Assembly: GCA_030998225.1 (NCBI GenBank) | Contig: JAPYXD010000704.1 | Location: 8,494,001 to 8,558,000 of the forward strand | Source of the DNA: Diplolepis rosae | Taxonomy: Eukaryota; Arthropoda; Insecta; Hymenoptera; Diplolepididae | DNA: 64,000 nucleotides | Reading direction: 5' to 3' | In this document: piece by piece, positions 1 through 12,854 of the stretch | Layout: each line of letters opens with the position of its first letter | Numbering within the stretch: the stretch's first letter is position 1 | Made by a program: the position numbers and the translations under genes | Notes under the pieces: generated by a model | The model's database searches: none | Told to the model about the DNA's origin: nothing | What the model saw: only the letters and a program-made list of their open reading frames with translations

Positions 1-558
1 ATTGAAAGAACTGTAAGGCGCTTTATGAATCATGGATCTATCAAGGACCTTCAGAGAACTGGTCGGCCAAAATCTGCAGGATTCTACAACTTTCTACAAC
101 TTTTCAATTAATGTCATCAAGATTGGATTATTACCTTTAATGTTATAAACAAAAAACTAAAAAAAGTGCGATTTTTTGGTCTTAAATGTTAATAACAAAT
201 TTATAAATCATATTTCGTTGTCCAAAACATGATACAATTACTCTATGACCAACCCCTCTTCTGATGGCGCAGTCCGTTTTCTGAAATAAATAATGTCATA
301 AATCATTCATAACAAATTCCCTGTTGCTTGGTCTAATCCTCTTTTCTTTTTCTTGCAGATGTGAAAAAAGGGGGTTTCCATTTAAAAAAAAAAAAATTGA
401 CGTTGAAAAAGCCATGAAGGTCAATTTCAAGGTCAAAATGAATGTCACCATTGAATTCCTCGTTGAAAAATACTTCAGGAATGACCTTCACTTTTTTGAA
501 AAATATTTTACCTGAGGAAATATCCAACCGTTCCGGGACTTTTTAGACACCCTGTATA
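1..558 (+). pseudogene. 3' part of a Tc1/mariner-like DNA transposon, entering from outside the window
   Basis: Frame 1 from base 1 reads a helix-turn-helix transposase fragment ending in DLQRTGRPKSAG, the xxSGRP-type linker found in DUF4817/Tc1-mariner DNA-binding regions. The frame decays after about base 85. At 535-554 the sequence GGGACTTTTTAGACACCCTG resembles the inverted terminus of common insect elements of this kind, so I take 1-558 as the right part of a dead copy whose left part is outside. The short open frames near 324-527 look like chance products of lysine/phenylalanine-rich sequence. Family assignment is inferred from the short motif only. Confidence 0.5.
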
Positions 559-872
559 TGAACTGTTAGAAATTTCTGCATTAAACTTTCATCACATGTG
601 ATAGAACCTTTTTTTTTTAATGACATATATTAAATTTTAAAATACACGTGTATATCTCAATAATGTTTGTTAATTTTAATGTATTTTGATTAAAAGGTTA
701 TTAAATATAATATGAATGTGTGCTAATTTTTTATAATATACAAACCTATTAATTTCGATGTATCACTTGTATATTAAAATATATTTAGATTAATAAGATT
801 TTTAGCAGTGTATAAATACACATACTTTCGTTAAAAATACACACTCGACAAACGCTTATCATTTAAGTACAC
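559..872. other. AT-rich stretch without recognised gene
   Basis: About 310 bases of AT-rich sequence between the transposon tail and the gypsy gag remnant. A 5' LTR and primer-binding site would be expected here. I see neither a copy of the sequence at 6170-6400 nor a tRNA-complementary stretch, so the retroelement is judged 5'-truncated. Confidence 0.5.
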
Positions 873-1892
873 TTGTTAGGAAAACTGGTGTTCAATAGTT
901 ATAAAGAAAATCTACGAAGCTATTCTTCGGGAGAAAATTCTGAGTCAGAGGATATTGTGTCAAAGTTAAATAATAATTTACGAAGTTGTTCAAAAATGTC
1001 GCGAGCAGGTTCCCCAAGTTCAAACATAATTGATCCCCTCTCTCAGATACTTGCCAAATTAGAGAGTTTAGAACGAACACAAAATTCAATGAGGGATCAC
1101 CTAGTAATTTTAAATACGGAAAATACCAAGAGAGCCAATGAAATTGCCATCTTAGCCAGAAGCGTGAATATTTTGGAAACAGAAGACGAGTCAGAAAGCA
1201 AAGGAAAAAAGGAATCAAAGCCATCAAATAACATAGATAACTTAGAAAATTACTGAAAAAATTCAAGAGCAGGCTAAAAGATCCATACGCTATGCTGAAA
1301 TAGGAAATTACGATGACCTTTATAAAACGCTGAGACAAAATCTAGGCTTGAATAACTCGGTAGAACTAGCCAAGGTTAAGTTGAACGAAATAAAACAACA
1401 GGCAACGGAAACAGTTCAATCATATAACTCACGATATAGACAACAGCTCAACGAACTTAAATACACAGTCCAAAATGGTCACACAGGTATGGAGAGAGTC
1501 TTGGCTTTGCAAATAGAAGACAAAGCAGCTATTAAAAAATATATAATGAACCTGAAAGAAGAAATTGGATCACAGGTCAGACCCTTAAGACCAAGGACTA
1601 TCAACGATGCACAAAAAGAAGCATTCGAGGCTGAGGTCTGGTATAAAGAAAAAGACCTATTCACCAGCAGTTACACCAAAAAACTTTCATGAGACCCTCA
1701 GTACCCAACTCAAATATGCCTTTGGTACAAAGAGTGCAATTGAAGTGTAACCATTGCCAAAATCCTGGGCACGTAGAGAGTCAGTGTTATATCAAGAACA
1801 AAAATTTTCCCCAGGGCCAAAATCAGAAGAGACCTCCCCAAAGGATAAATATGACAGAGGAAATAATCTCAGAAGAAATAGAAATAAATTAA
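873..1892 (+). pseudogene. gag: gypsy-type gag remnant with CCHC zinc knuckle
   Basis: Three consecutive frames make up a broken gag. 873-1256 holds an acidic/Ser-rich N-terminus, about 1258-1692 a capsid-like helical region, and 1689-1892 the nucleocapsid. The nucleocapsid has a clear CX2CX4HX4C knuckle (CNHCQNPGHVESQC, about 1752-1793) for binding genomic RNA. The first frame ends at a stop at 1254-1256 and the capsid part continues in another frame, so the structural protein cannot be made whole. The knuckle frame overlaps the start of the pol frame, as expected for gag-pol. Confidence 0.75.
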
Positions 1893-1893
1893 A

Positions 1894-3260
1894 CTGTGGA
1901 AGAGGAAATACTAACGGAGGAACAGACAGAGTATCAACTGTCTCTGGACGACTCCAGTCAATACGAGCTCGACCACTCGGAACAATTCGAGAAGGAAGTT
2001 TTTTAATTGATAGCGGGTCATCACTCAACCTGATTAAAGAATCTATGTTAAATCCAAACCAACATAAACAAAACGTAGAAAAAATTTTCGTAATGGGTAA
2101 TGATCGGCATACAAGCAAGCATAAAATAGAACTAAACATAGGAAAGAAAAAACACACATTTTATATAGTAAATAATGACTTTCCTCTGACAGAAGACAGG
2201 ATTATAGGACTGCCCTTCCTGAAAAATTTTAAATACAGTTTAACGAACGACTACCTTCAACTAGATAGCATAAAACTTAAAATTTACGAAGATGGTCTGT
2301 ATATACCTCTAAATTCAGTTAAAACTATCTCTGTACCTATCAAACAGAAATCAAAACACGTTATGATCAAGGAACAACTCAATATCCCGGATTCCATTCA
2401 TTCAGTCAAACATCAGACTATTCATGTACCCATAGAAAACAACACGAATCAGCCATTACGAGTCAAACCAGAGGAAATCAAAGTCTTCGGAATTAATCTC
2501 AAATCCAAGGAACGAATACACTACATTACTCAAGAAGAATATTTTAAACGATTGAAACTATTGAAGGAAAATATGCTGACCAAAGGTATAATAGAGCCAT
2601 CTGATTCTCCATATAATTCACCAATCTGGGTAGTACCAAAAAAACTTGATGCTTCAGATAAGAAGAAATGGCGAATTGTTATCGACTTTCGCAAACTGAA
2701 TGAAAATACTGATCAGGATGCGTATCCATTACCAGTCATTGACGAAATATTAGATCACCTAGGGCAAGCAAAATTCTTTTCTGCTTTTGATTTAAGTTCC
2801 GGATTCCACCAGATACCAATGGACGTAGAATCAAGAAAATATACGGCTTTCTCCACAAATGAAGGACATTTTCACTACAATAGAATGCCTTTCGGGCTCA
2901 AAAATGCTCCAGCGACGTTTCAACGTATGATGGACACGGCACTAAGAGGACTCATTGGAAAAATATGCTTCGTCTATCTAGACGACATAGTGGTATTCGG
3001 CAGAACTTTAGAAGAACATAACAAGAATCTTGTTACATTACTCAAAAGATTAAAATCTACAGGTGTTAAACTGCAACCCGATAAATGCGAATTCTTACGT
3101 CCTGAACTCGAATATTTAGGCCACCTTATCACATCTGATGGAGTAAAACCCAATCCAGATAAAATTGCCTCGGTAAAAAATTTCGAAGTACCATGAACGC
3201 CTAAACAAGACAAGTCCTTTTTGGGGTTAGCAGGGTATTATAGGAAATTTATATTATAGA
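1894..3260 (+). pseudogene. pol: gypsy-type pol remnant: protease and reverse transcriptase
   Basis: The open frame 1754-3196 is 480 codons, but its first part overlaps the gag knuckle in another frame. It has the aspartic protease active site LIDSGSS (near 2005) and a full RT palm and fingers: VIDFRKLNENT, FDLSSGFHQIPM, the MPFGLKNAPATFQ motif and the catalytic YLDD (near 2970). A TGA at 3194-3196 stops it. The same frame then continues with the conserved FLGLAGYYRKFI before a second stop, so the first stop is a lesion inside the domain. RNase H, which should follow, is deleted. Confidence 0.85.
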
Positions 3261-3502
3261 AGAAATAGCAGGTATAAGTTCTCATTTTTAAGAAATTAAT
3301 CCTACTCCACTTGTACCAGAAAAACCAACTTCGACTGATTGGGAACCATCTATTTTCAACGAATACTACCAATGCTTGAGAGATCGGAAAGAAGATTTCA
3401 CAATGTACAAACCTAACGCTGACGGTAAATTATGGAGCAAAATAACCTAAAGCAGAGGCAGTTATACCAGACACACCCCTAGAGCCTAATGAAAAGATCA
3501 CG

Positions 3503-4303
3503 ATGGACATATTTGGACCTTTAATTCCTACTCTTAAAGGAAACCAATACATACTTTCGATACAAGACATGTTAACAAAATATCTTGTTCTCTTACCACT
3601 CAAAGACGGGACGTCCGAGTCGATTATCACTGAACTGTTTGATCATTACATCTATATATTTTCCTCGCCAAAACACATCCTGACTGACCAAGGAAGTAAT
3701 TTTGTGTCAGAATTAGTACAAAATTTCGAGAACTTATTTCGTATAAAGCATATTAGAACAACAGCCTTTCACCCACAGAGTAATGGAAGCCTTGAAAGAA
3801 CACATGGTACTATTAAAGATCTCATCAAGACAGCAATGGAAGATAACCAAACTGAATGGGACGATAACCTGCGTATAGTGTGCATGGCATATAATACAGC
3901 TGTACACAAAACAACAGGCTATACGCCCTTCGAATTAACTTTTGGCAAGAAAGCAAATTTACCATCTATTCTAGCCACGACACCCAGCCTCACGAGACAA
4001 GAACTAGTAGATATCTGGAAGAGACGTCACGATAAATATATTGAAAGGGCACGTGAAAAAATAAAAAAAGCAAAGGAGAAGTATAAATTACAGCAGGACA
4101 GCAAAATTGTGATACCCCTTGGTATATTCGAACCAGGTGAACTTGTGCTACTACACAATGAACAAAAACAACATAAATTAAGCAGAGAATGCAATGAACC
4201 CGAAACAGTAATAGAAAAACATGAAAATAATAATTACACTATACTTCTTAACAACGAACGACACAAAGTACATGCTAACCGTCTAAAACCATACTACTCT
4301 TAA
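3503..4303 (+). pseudogene. gypsy-type integrase core and C-terminal region
   Basis: A 266-codon open frame holds the DDE integrase core: the first Asp in MDIFGPL, the second in LTDQGSNF and the Glu in the NGSLERTHGT context, followed by a basic, coiled C-terminal part. The HHCC zinc-binding N-terminal domain is missing, so the first Met at 3503 is internal to the original polyprotein. It ends a few bases before the env-like frame, the usual errantiviral arrangement. The core looks intact, but without RNase H and the rest of pol the copy cannot replicate. Confidence 0.8.
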
Positions 4304-4312
4304 ATTTCCAGG

Positions 4313-6037
4313 ATGAATCTACATTGGGTCATACTCTGGACCATTCCCACTATCTCAGGGAACATCCTTTTCTCCTCTTTGGAAAACACCACAATCCTAG
4401 CGAAAAACCTCGGACCCGCACGACTGTACCACCACATGTGGAAACTATTCGTTGCGATTGACGTATCTGCAATTGACGGGCGACTTATAAATTTGCGAAA
4501 ATTATACGCCGATGCATACAAAATGTGCAATGGATGCTTTGAGGAGGTTGAACTGAACCTGATTCACGGGCGCATTAACCGTCTGGAAGCAAATAAAACA
4601 ATTCTACACCAACTAATGGGCAAACGACACAAAAGAGGTCTGTTAAATATTTTCGGAACAGGGTTCAAAACTCTATTTGGAACAATGGATAATAATGACT
4701 TGGAATACATTAATGGGGAAATGGACAAACTGTATTTGGATAGTACGATTTTGGGAGGGACAATACAAAATCAAACAACAATGATCAAAACACTTCTCAA
4801 TTCTACGTCACATAACCTAGCCAATCTACAGGAACACAATAAAGAAAATGTCGAACGGTATATTCGACTGACTAACCATACCAATCCTAGCACCAGAAAC
4901 CTATTTCTAGCCCATCAATTGGCTATATGCAGCATTATCAGTGGGGAAATAGGGGATGATATTGAAATCATGGTTGACGCTATCAACGACGGAAAACATG
5001 GAATTGTACACCCTCTATTGTTACAACCTAGGGACCCGATAAAAAGCCTGAGAAGTTTTGAGGAACATTACAATGAAAAATACCCTATAAGCTTAACTGA
5101 AGAAAATTATCAACATTTGATAGACATATCTAAAGTCGACCTTGGCATCCTCAACAGCACCCTCTTACATTCAATCAAATTACCTCTGTTAGAAGCAGAC
5201 CAATACTCTGTACAACACCTAATTCCTATACCCATAAAAAACGGTAAATCATTTTTAGCCAGCTTACCCGATCATGAGTTCCTCTTTTTGAACGACCAAA
5301 AAACGCTTTATGTTCCTGCCGATAAAGAAAGCATCAAAGAATGTAAATTGATAGACACTCACCGAATATGTAAAAGATCCGAACCAACACATCTGTTATC
5401 CGAAAGTTACACTTGCGAGACACAAATTATTAGGAATAGTATTACTAGCCTTAGCTATAAAATTTGTCAGTTTTCTCCGTTTAAAATCAAAGACTTAGTA
5501 TATGTACCCTTGTATAGCGATGAATCCTATGTCTTTATCCCAGAGAAAGAACAGGAGTTAAATATTGCATGCCGTAATTTTAGCATGACTAAATTAATAT
5601 CAACTGCTAACCTTGTTCATAGTAACGACCGCTGCATTATTACTACGGATAGCCTTATTATAAAAACAGATAAAAGCGTTTAATATCACTCATATATTAA
5701 GTACAATAAGAGTATAATAACCCCGTTTAATGTCAACGATTTCGACCTGTTAGAAAGCTCCTTACTGCCGTTACAACATTCTATTGATCCCATCGACCTA
5801 AAAATTTTGGACAATCACTAGATGATTTGCAGAATGTTAGAAAAGGTTAAGCGTAACCATCGTTCGTACACTTGGATGGAAACATCTTCTATGGTCCTCA
5901 CATATTTAGGGTATACCTCATTAACAATTATATTTTGTTATATCTTGTACAAGATAGGATTCTGCGGAATGTTTAAAAAATGTCTTCCAAATTTTTGCAT
6001 AAATTTATTCTGTGTAACCACGACTGTTAATACGTAA
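4313..6037 (+). pseudogene. env: errantivirus-like envelope gene, broken
   Basis: The frame 4313-5683 (456 aa) begins with a hydrophobic leader and carries a basic cleavage-site-like cluster followed by a Gly/Phe-rich segment near residues 105-125, typical of the insect gypsy-group envelope (F-type) proteins. Several N-glycosylation sequons are visible. The frame ends before any membrane anchor. A separate frame at 5822-6037 has a strong transmembrane stretch and probably is the displaced anchor, separated by several stops. The gene is therefore inactive. I describe the break only. Confidence 0.7.
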
Positions 6038-6169
6038 ACGAGGCCTTATGTAGCAACTTATACAAGTACCCCTAGTGCTCCTATAGAAGACCAATCTGAG
6101 GTACCAGAAGTACAGACTCGAAGTGTAAAATTGGGTTTTCCAGGTGTAAAACGAGTCTAATGAGGGGGG

Positions 6170-6400
6170 TGTGATGCAGCCATTCCATACATTTTCCACC
6201 CGCTTTCACTTTCGTCTGTTTCCCTCCACTCCTGGTTCTCCCACTCCTTGTTTTCTTCCGATGCATTCCGTAGGGCCCATCTGCATCTATACAGCCCTTA
6301 TGCACCAGTGCTATTTTGGAAAGCAAAACGGAAAGTACGCCCTTTAGATACTACCGAATTTTTGTGAATCCTAATAAGTTTGTGTGAATTTAATAAACAA
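6170..6400 (+). repeat. putative 3' LTR start of the gypsy-like element
   Basis: A purine run (AATGAGGGGGG, about 6159-6169) after env fits a polypurine tract. The following TGTGATGCAG... would open the 3' LTR, and an AATAAA lies near 6390. The right border is not definable because no second LTR copy is in the window. Confidence 0.35.
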
Positions 6401-6844
6401 AAGTTTATATAAAAATAATCAATTGTTGAAGTATATTAAATTTCACCCCGTGACATTGAGCAATAATTACAAGAAACGGACTAATTAAATTAGCAGAAAG
6501 AATACAATCATATTGGTTGGTTTTTTCTATAACATAAGCATGAAAATTTTTGTCAAATCGCACAGTACGACAAACTTGACACACTAAAATTACTTTTTGT
6601 TCATCATTTATCAAATTTAAGGACACTATTCCAAATGCAGGATTTGGAAGGAAACCGTCAGTGTAATCGATTACAACCTACGAATCTTTTTTATAAGTTT
6701 GTCCATTTAATTCGATCGATGCTGGTTTCAGACAAGGGCTGTTTGTGAAGTTTGAAGGAACTGTTTTTTTCAATAAATAATATAGAGCATAATCAGATAA
6801 TCTATCAAAATAAAATAAAAACATAATACTAGTGATTCCTTCAT

Positions 6845-8953
6845 TCATAAGGTGTGCATTATATTGACCTGAGAGTTTTCAGCAGAAGCCTCTTTTTTCT
6901 TATCTTTGTGCTTTGTTTCGTATTTGTTAGTACTTAAGTTTATAATTGGACCAGATTGCTTTAGTATAGTTCTATAATGAGTTAAATTGTGCATTTTTGC
7001 TTTTATTGGCTCTGTAGGAGGTGAATTTTTGAACATAGCAATGAATTCTTCGACCAATGTCCTCATGAGTTTTGTACAACCTTTTTGAAATTTGCGTGAT
7101 AAACACAGTTCCATAATTTGACGCATTTGCAGGTATAAATTCCATACTTGATCGTGCTGAACTATGTCTCCAACAAGCATCGAAAAATTAAATAAGAAAT
7201 TATGCATTTCAGTACCAGACATAGACAAATGTTTATCTTTAAGCTCCGCCTCAGATACAAGGGGAGGTCGATTACTTACATTGTTACAGTTATAATCAAG
7301 AGATTCTAATCGTCCATCCAAAACGTTTAATGATAACCTCTTATCTTTGGATTTTGTTTTAATGCGATAATAATGGAGAATAAGAGAAATAACAAGATTG
7401 AAAGTATCTTCTGGTCCATCGTGCAAGTAACAAACAGCGTAATTTTTTACTGACCTGAAATGAAGAACTTCATCCCATACAGATGTTTCTATGATGCCAG
7501 TAAGCTTATTATCTTTGAGTACTAAATCCTCCTCGTGTATCCGATCTCATTTTTTTTTCTCTAAACGTACATTGAATTTTTGTTTTTGAATTTTTGCAAA
7601 ATCGACAGTAATATATGTCATTAAAACTTTCAACGAATCCAAGAATCGAATTTAATCCTAAATTGTCCCCAAGTAAAAATCCTAAAGCAAAATATATTTT
7701 TTGTTTTCCTTTTTCTATTTCAATATCAATACCCTCGGTTTCAAGATAATTAAGTTCTTCTATAAAAATTTGGAAAATCATTTAATTTTTTAATTGACAA
7801 CGAACCCAAGAATGGAATGACCCACCGACAAATATATTTTCGATTAAGGAATTTACTTCTGGAGGAAGACATGGAATCGAGTAATACATTGCACCCAATT
7901 TATGAATAGTTTTATGGCTCCATAGAGGATTATTGATTTCGTAATCATCAAAATATACAAAGAGAGGAAAAACTGTTTTGTCTGCGAAATTATTTTTGAC
8001 TTTGTTGCGCCATAAACTTCCTTGCACGAAATTCTCCATAACATCTGCATTGTTGAATAACTGTTGATAATGTTCGAAAACTGTTTTAAAAACTTTCGGA
8101 AAGTTGAAAATTAGCGGAGTACATCACGCATCGGTATAAAATTTTCAGTAACCTCGACTATTTTTTTAACTACTTCAACATTCTCTAATTTATCGTCTAC
8201 TTCATTGCCAACAATGTATCTTTCGGATTGGATGTAGTATTCCGTATTTTGAAAAGCTTTTAATCGTCTATACTCCGTTGAAATTGCTTTGACTGCTCCT
8301 TGGATATTATTATATTTTGAAGCTATTCGTCTTTTTAATTAATTAGCAACCTTATATTCTTTCATTTCTTCTTCCATTTCATGCTTTACAGTCGACATTG
8401 CGTTACACATTAAATTTTGCGAACTTTCTATTATTTCCAGAACAAGATTACGAAGTAACCGATTATTGGCGTACCATCTAGCTGCAAATTTTACAAGTTG
8501 TTCAGAGACTAATGTTGAATGTACTTTTTTTTCGATTGTATCTGTAGAAGGTAAATCACTTTCAGGACATTGTTCGGAAGAATTAATTTCAGAAAATTGT
8601 ATGTCTTCATTCGCCGAAGAAACATTTTTATTAATTCTCGGAGCATTTTTTTCTTTACTTGTTACTATTACATTTTCATTAGTCAACACCGTAAAATTAT
8701 TTTGAACTGTTAAATGTTTTCGAAACGCACTCCAATTAAGAAACTTCGTGTAATACCCAGTTTCATTACAACTATAGTGGTCAAACTTCCCTTTTCCATG
8801 TTGTAATTGAAGATGAAACATAACGGATGTTACTGACGGAAAAGTTTCTGTGCATTCTGTGCAATTGGGGATTTTATAATAGTAACTTAAATTAGTAGTA
8901 TAGGTAAATACAATAAAAACAACCTTTAAGATGAGTCCGGGACGTGTAGACAC
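6845..8953 (-). pseudogene. degenerate transposase-like gene with C2H2 finger (fish/hydra/ant-type multigene family)
   Basis: Read on the minus strand, the upstream part (8953-8339) has one C2H2 finger (CTECTETF...H...H) and a Ser/Glu-rich linker. The middle (8039-7509) has the conserved blocks PLFVYFDDYEINNPL, HKLGA and SIPCLPP, then LGDNLGLNSILGFVESF and YYCRFC. The end (7426-6845) has MHNLTHYRTILKQSGPI and KYETKHKDKKK. I recognise these blocks as a widespread animal transposon-derived protein resembling KDZ/CACTA-type transposases; the family name is from memory. A TAA splits the middle block near 7782 and the parts sit in different frames, so it is dead or a multi-exon gene with damage. 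Confidence 0.6.
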
Positions 8954-8966
8954 TTAATAAGTCTGG

Positions 8967-10366
8967 TTACTTTAGACTGTCTGGACAGTGCACATTCATG
9001 TCGAATAATGCTTTTTTCAGAATAATCAATTGTCTCGCACTTTGTGCAGGAAAATTGCTGAACAGAGTAAAATATGATTTAAAAGCTACTTCCATGGCTC
9101 TTTTTGGACTATCAAGAAGTATAGGCCTCCCGTCTAGCACAAAATAACTGGACGTAATACTTTTCAAGTCGATATCGACGATCATCGAGAATCCTTGAAT
9201 GTGTAGTCCTTTAGAGGAATATTTATTTCTCATAAAATCCAAGGTTTTTTCAAAATCACCGATTACCTATTGTATAAATTTAATATTTAAAAGTCTCAAA
9301 CAAATTTTGAAATATAATTATTTGTCTATATAATATTTTCTATCATTTAAAACTTTTGCATTTGTATTGTTTCAATTTTTGAAAATTTATTTAATTGTAA
9401 TTTAATATTAGAAATAAGAACATAACTCTAATAATGTTCTCACGAGAATTTCGCAGAGCTCTTTCAAGGCTCTTAGAAAACCTCTAAAACACTTTTTGAG
9501 ACTTTATTATATTTTTCAGGCATTATTAATATTATTATATCTTTAAGTCATTATTACACCTTGAAAACCTTTTATAAAATCTTAATTACAAATTTATGAG
9601 GTCTTCTAAGGGTTTTATAAGGTGGTTAATTTTATTTAAAACAAGAAAAAAGATAAAACAGTTATTGCGTCGATCAACTGAGCACATGACCAATGCGGAA
9701 GTGAGGAGAGTTACATTGAACATAACGATTTATGAAAATGGTTTCTGTATTGAATAATACTCACTTTTATATGCAAAAGACAGCCTCCAAGCATATCAGC
9801 TTTGCTCGTCTTCCATGCCTTTCCTCTTGGAATTTTTAATGGCACTGATGAAAATAGTTCCGAAAAAACGTTCAAAATTTCAGCAGATGATTCTGTGAAA
9901 AAAATCGATTTCACAAGGATATGTATAATGTAAATTATAATTAACTGGCGTAGCAATTTTTTCTGGCATGAACGATTATCTAAATTGACAACACCATGTT
10001 TTCCAGCCTCAGTTTTTATTTTTTCAGGAAAAACAGGCCAATAAGTGCTGAATCGCCTCTTTGCTTCAGGAAATAATGTTTCGAAATCTTGCTCTATCTG
10101 TGAACAACAATATGAATCAATACGAGCGAAATTATGATTCTTTTGTTATTTGGACTCTAAAGAATTACCAATTTGTAGCCTAGGGGTTGTTTGAAGACAG
10201 GAAAGTTCGAAATATATTGTTGAGTCAGTTCGTATGGAGAATTTGCTTTTGATATCTTTTCCATACGAAGTGGACACGTTTTCTTCCAAAAATTCTTGAG
10301 AGTGTAAAAGAATTGGGAGATATTACGTATATTATTTTTCAGATGTCCCAAGCCACTGTAATACAT
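8967..10366 (-). pseudogene. second transposon-associated gene, at least three exons
   Basis: On the minus strand 10366-10157 encodes an N-terminal piece. An exon at about 10103-9767 opens after a CAG acceptor and ends at AAA|GTGAGT. It contains DFETLFPEAKRRFSTYWPV and a conserved hydrophobic block. A last exon at about 9270-8967 contains GLHIQGFSMIVDIDL and SARQLIILKKALF before the stop. The gene ends only 14 bases upstream of the C2H2 gene on the same strand, which suggests two genes of one element. Similar proteins occur in many insects without known function. I cannot tell whether it is still expressed. Confidence 0.45.
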
Positions 10367-10369
10367 TTT

Positions 10370-11280
10370 ACCTACGAATTCCTATAAAAATTTCAGAACG
10401 ATTTTTTTCGTTACATTTTTTATTATTCTCCAAAATTACAGAAAATTCAAAAAATCATGGAATACCATTAAATAGTATATTGCATCACAAGCGATAAAAC
10501 AGAGCGACTGCAACAAGTGTGAAATTTACTACCCGAACGAAGCGAGTTCTGCATTCACAGGTACTGAAAATCAAATTTTCAAAAGAGGCGCTATGAAAAT
10601 GAACAAAAATTGACAAAAATACCAAGAAACTTTGGAATTCTGATGAAAATTGATGAAATTTTTTTACAGATCCATTGCTTGCATTGTGCATTCTTTTTTG
10701 ACAAATAAACTTACCTTGGAACTTTTCAACGTAACAGTTCAACAGTTGCATCCATTATTCTTCGTATGGTTTTAAAGACGTAACAAAAATTTAAGAGCAC
10801 ACAACACATGATAATTTGAAACACATGGCGACTGAATTTGACTATTTGTTTGATTTAAACTCGTTTGATTGGGCCGTTTTATCAAAAGTTGAATGATGAC
10901 GTGACATTAGGAATTAATTCTGCATCTATGCAATATTGTTGCACGGACAATAAAAGATTGAAAAGCATTCCTTTTGATACTTTATCAATGTTGAATAAAT
11001 ATTTTATTAATCTTCTTGTTATCAATATAGTATTGTTCAATCATAAAATTAACGTTTATAATTTTATATAAATTTTAAATGGCGGAATCAAAAATATTGT
11101 TGGTTTAACAACAGCTTTTATATCAATATTCATATTTATACAACATCAAAGCATTATACTCCGTCTACGTCATAAATTATTTCGAATAAATATTTAAGAA
11201 CATTTCAAGTATTTCCAAATTAATTTAAAATTGTTCAAAAAATTATTGTTTGTTAAAAATGACGTAATGTATAATACATA
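10370..11280. other. no gene recognised
   Basis: AT-rich sequence between the transposase-like genes and the mariner relic. Short open frames at 10485-10751 and 10865-11071 have no recognisable domain and I treat them as chance. Confidence 0.5.
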
Positions 11281-12106
11281 CTGTCAAAAAAGTACCGGGA
11301 ATTGGTCGATAAAACAGAAACTATTCAGTATTTATCCAAATTTATCTTATCGTCTGCAAAGTAGGCCCCTCCCGAAATAATACACTTATGCCAACAGATA
11401 ATCCAATCATCAAAATATTTTTTAAACACGTTTTTCGGAATCGACTTCAGTTTTCGCCGCAAATTCTCTTTTATGTCTTCTACCACTGAAAACGGGTACC
11501 TCGAAGGTGTAATTTGAGTTTTTGAAAGAGAAAAATGTCGGCTGGAGCCATATCAGGTGAATACGGTGGATGTTCGATGATATTCGTTGAGTTTTTGGCC
11601 AGAAATTCGTTCACAATGATAGTCTTGTGAGATGATCTTTCGGAACTAGTCGAGAAGCAACGCGTTTCATGCCCAGACAATCGTTTAAAATGGTACGATT
11701 TGATTCGTGAGACACAGAAACTTCAGCGGCTATCTCTCTGAAACTTAAATGACAATTTTCAGTCATTATTTCCTTCAGTTTAGCGATGTGAACTTCAGTT
11801 GAAGACGTTGATGGCCTCCCAGAATGACGTAAATCCTCCACCACGTTCATAAAGTCGATTCACCGTAAGCCTGCTGTAACATTTTCAGCGATTTCGCACA
11901 TGAAATTCCATTTGCAATCCAAAATTTGAGAAATTCTTTGTTCAATATTCTTATAAATGTGCACTGTGAACAAACTAAATGACAGATTGCGCTCGAACTC
12001 CACATCAGTATAGAGGACAGTGGTGTCAACTTAGCGTCAAAAAGGTTTTTGACAATTTCTTTAAGCGGGTTTCTTGAAAGATCAATTACCGGTACTTTTT
12101 TGACAG
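11281..12106 (-). mobile_element. internally deleted mariner element with 18-bp inverted repeats
   Basis: CTGTCAAAAAAGTACCGG at 11281-11298 is repeated in exact inverse at 12089-12106, giving an 826-bp element. Minus-strand fragments inside match mariner transposase: the HTH linker GRPSTSSTEVHIAKLKEIM with FREIAAEVSVSH (11850-11611) and the catalytic-region block IIEHPPYSPDMAPADIFLF (11680-11480). Full mariners are about 1.3 kb, so part of the catalytic region is missing and the frames are shifted. A TA precedes the left end; the right flank reads AATATA, so the duplication is imperfect. Confidence 0.85.
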
Positions 12107-12854
12107 AATATACATCATTTTTCGGTGCATAATTCTTTCTCTGATTTCAGCTCGAGAATAGATACCATTTTGGCATATGGGGCAAAATTCGTCAAGTGTA
12201 CCCGCCTAAAAACTTTTTGTCTCCGATTCCCTTGAAAGTCCGCTAAGTTATTGTCCTAGTGAACCTCTTTTAATTCCCCTAAGAGAACATCTCTAGTACG
12301 ACGGGTTATCAGTATACAGGAGCTCGAATTTTCAATCTTTTACCGCGCACGCTGATACTCAATTAACCATAACTTCTACAAAAGTTACCCAAATTAATTG
12401 TTTTATAGAGGTCTTGGAAACAATTTTTCATCAGCTTTACGCTGAAAGCAATGGTTTTAGATAAAAAAAATTATTTGAACTTAATTTTTTAATTTTAGAC
12501 ATATTTTTGAGTTTTTCTCCAAGTGCGGCCGTTAATTTTCTTTCCAAAATTATGTTTAAAAAAAAGCTTGACTTTTTCCCTTTAAAATAAGCCATGTTTA
12601 AATGTGGGGCGAAAGAAATTGGTGGAGATATATAACACTCCTTGCGCATGGCTTCTGCCTCGCGAGCGCCCATGCTTCAAATTCAGAATGTACGGTTTCT
12701 AGTCCACTACAAATAATCGACTACAAACTGCATTTTTTAACCAAATAATTATTATCGTTATAAATTATTTTACGGATGATAATTTTTATTATTTATTGGA
12801 CAAGTAAAATCCACTTTTATGTCGATACTTCATTTTTAAGACTTAAGGGAGAAT
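12107..12854. other. no gene recognised
   Basis: Unique-looking AT-rich sequence. The short minus-strand frame at 12437-12673 has low complexity and no domain. Confidence 0.45.

Larger units (their letters stand above)
873..6400 (+). mobile_element. 5'-truncated, degenerate Ty3/gypsy (errantivirus-like) retroelement with env
   Basis: Gag zinc knuckle, protease, reverse transcriptase, integrase and envelope-like frames follow one another on the plus strand in the order usual for insect errantiviruses (gypsy group). The copy is inactive by several visible lesions: gag is split over frames, a stop ends the RT frame at 3194-3196, RNase H and the N-terminal integrase zinc domain are missing between about 3260 and 3500, the env transmembrane segment lies in a displaced frame, and no 5' LTR is found. 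It is an old genomic copy. Confidence 0.85.
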
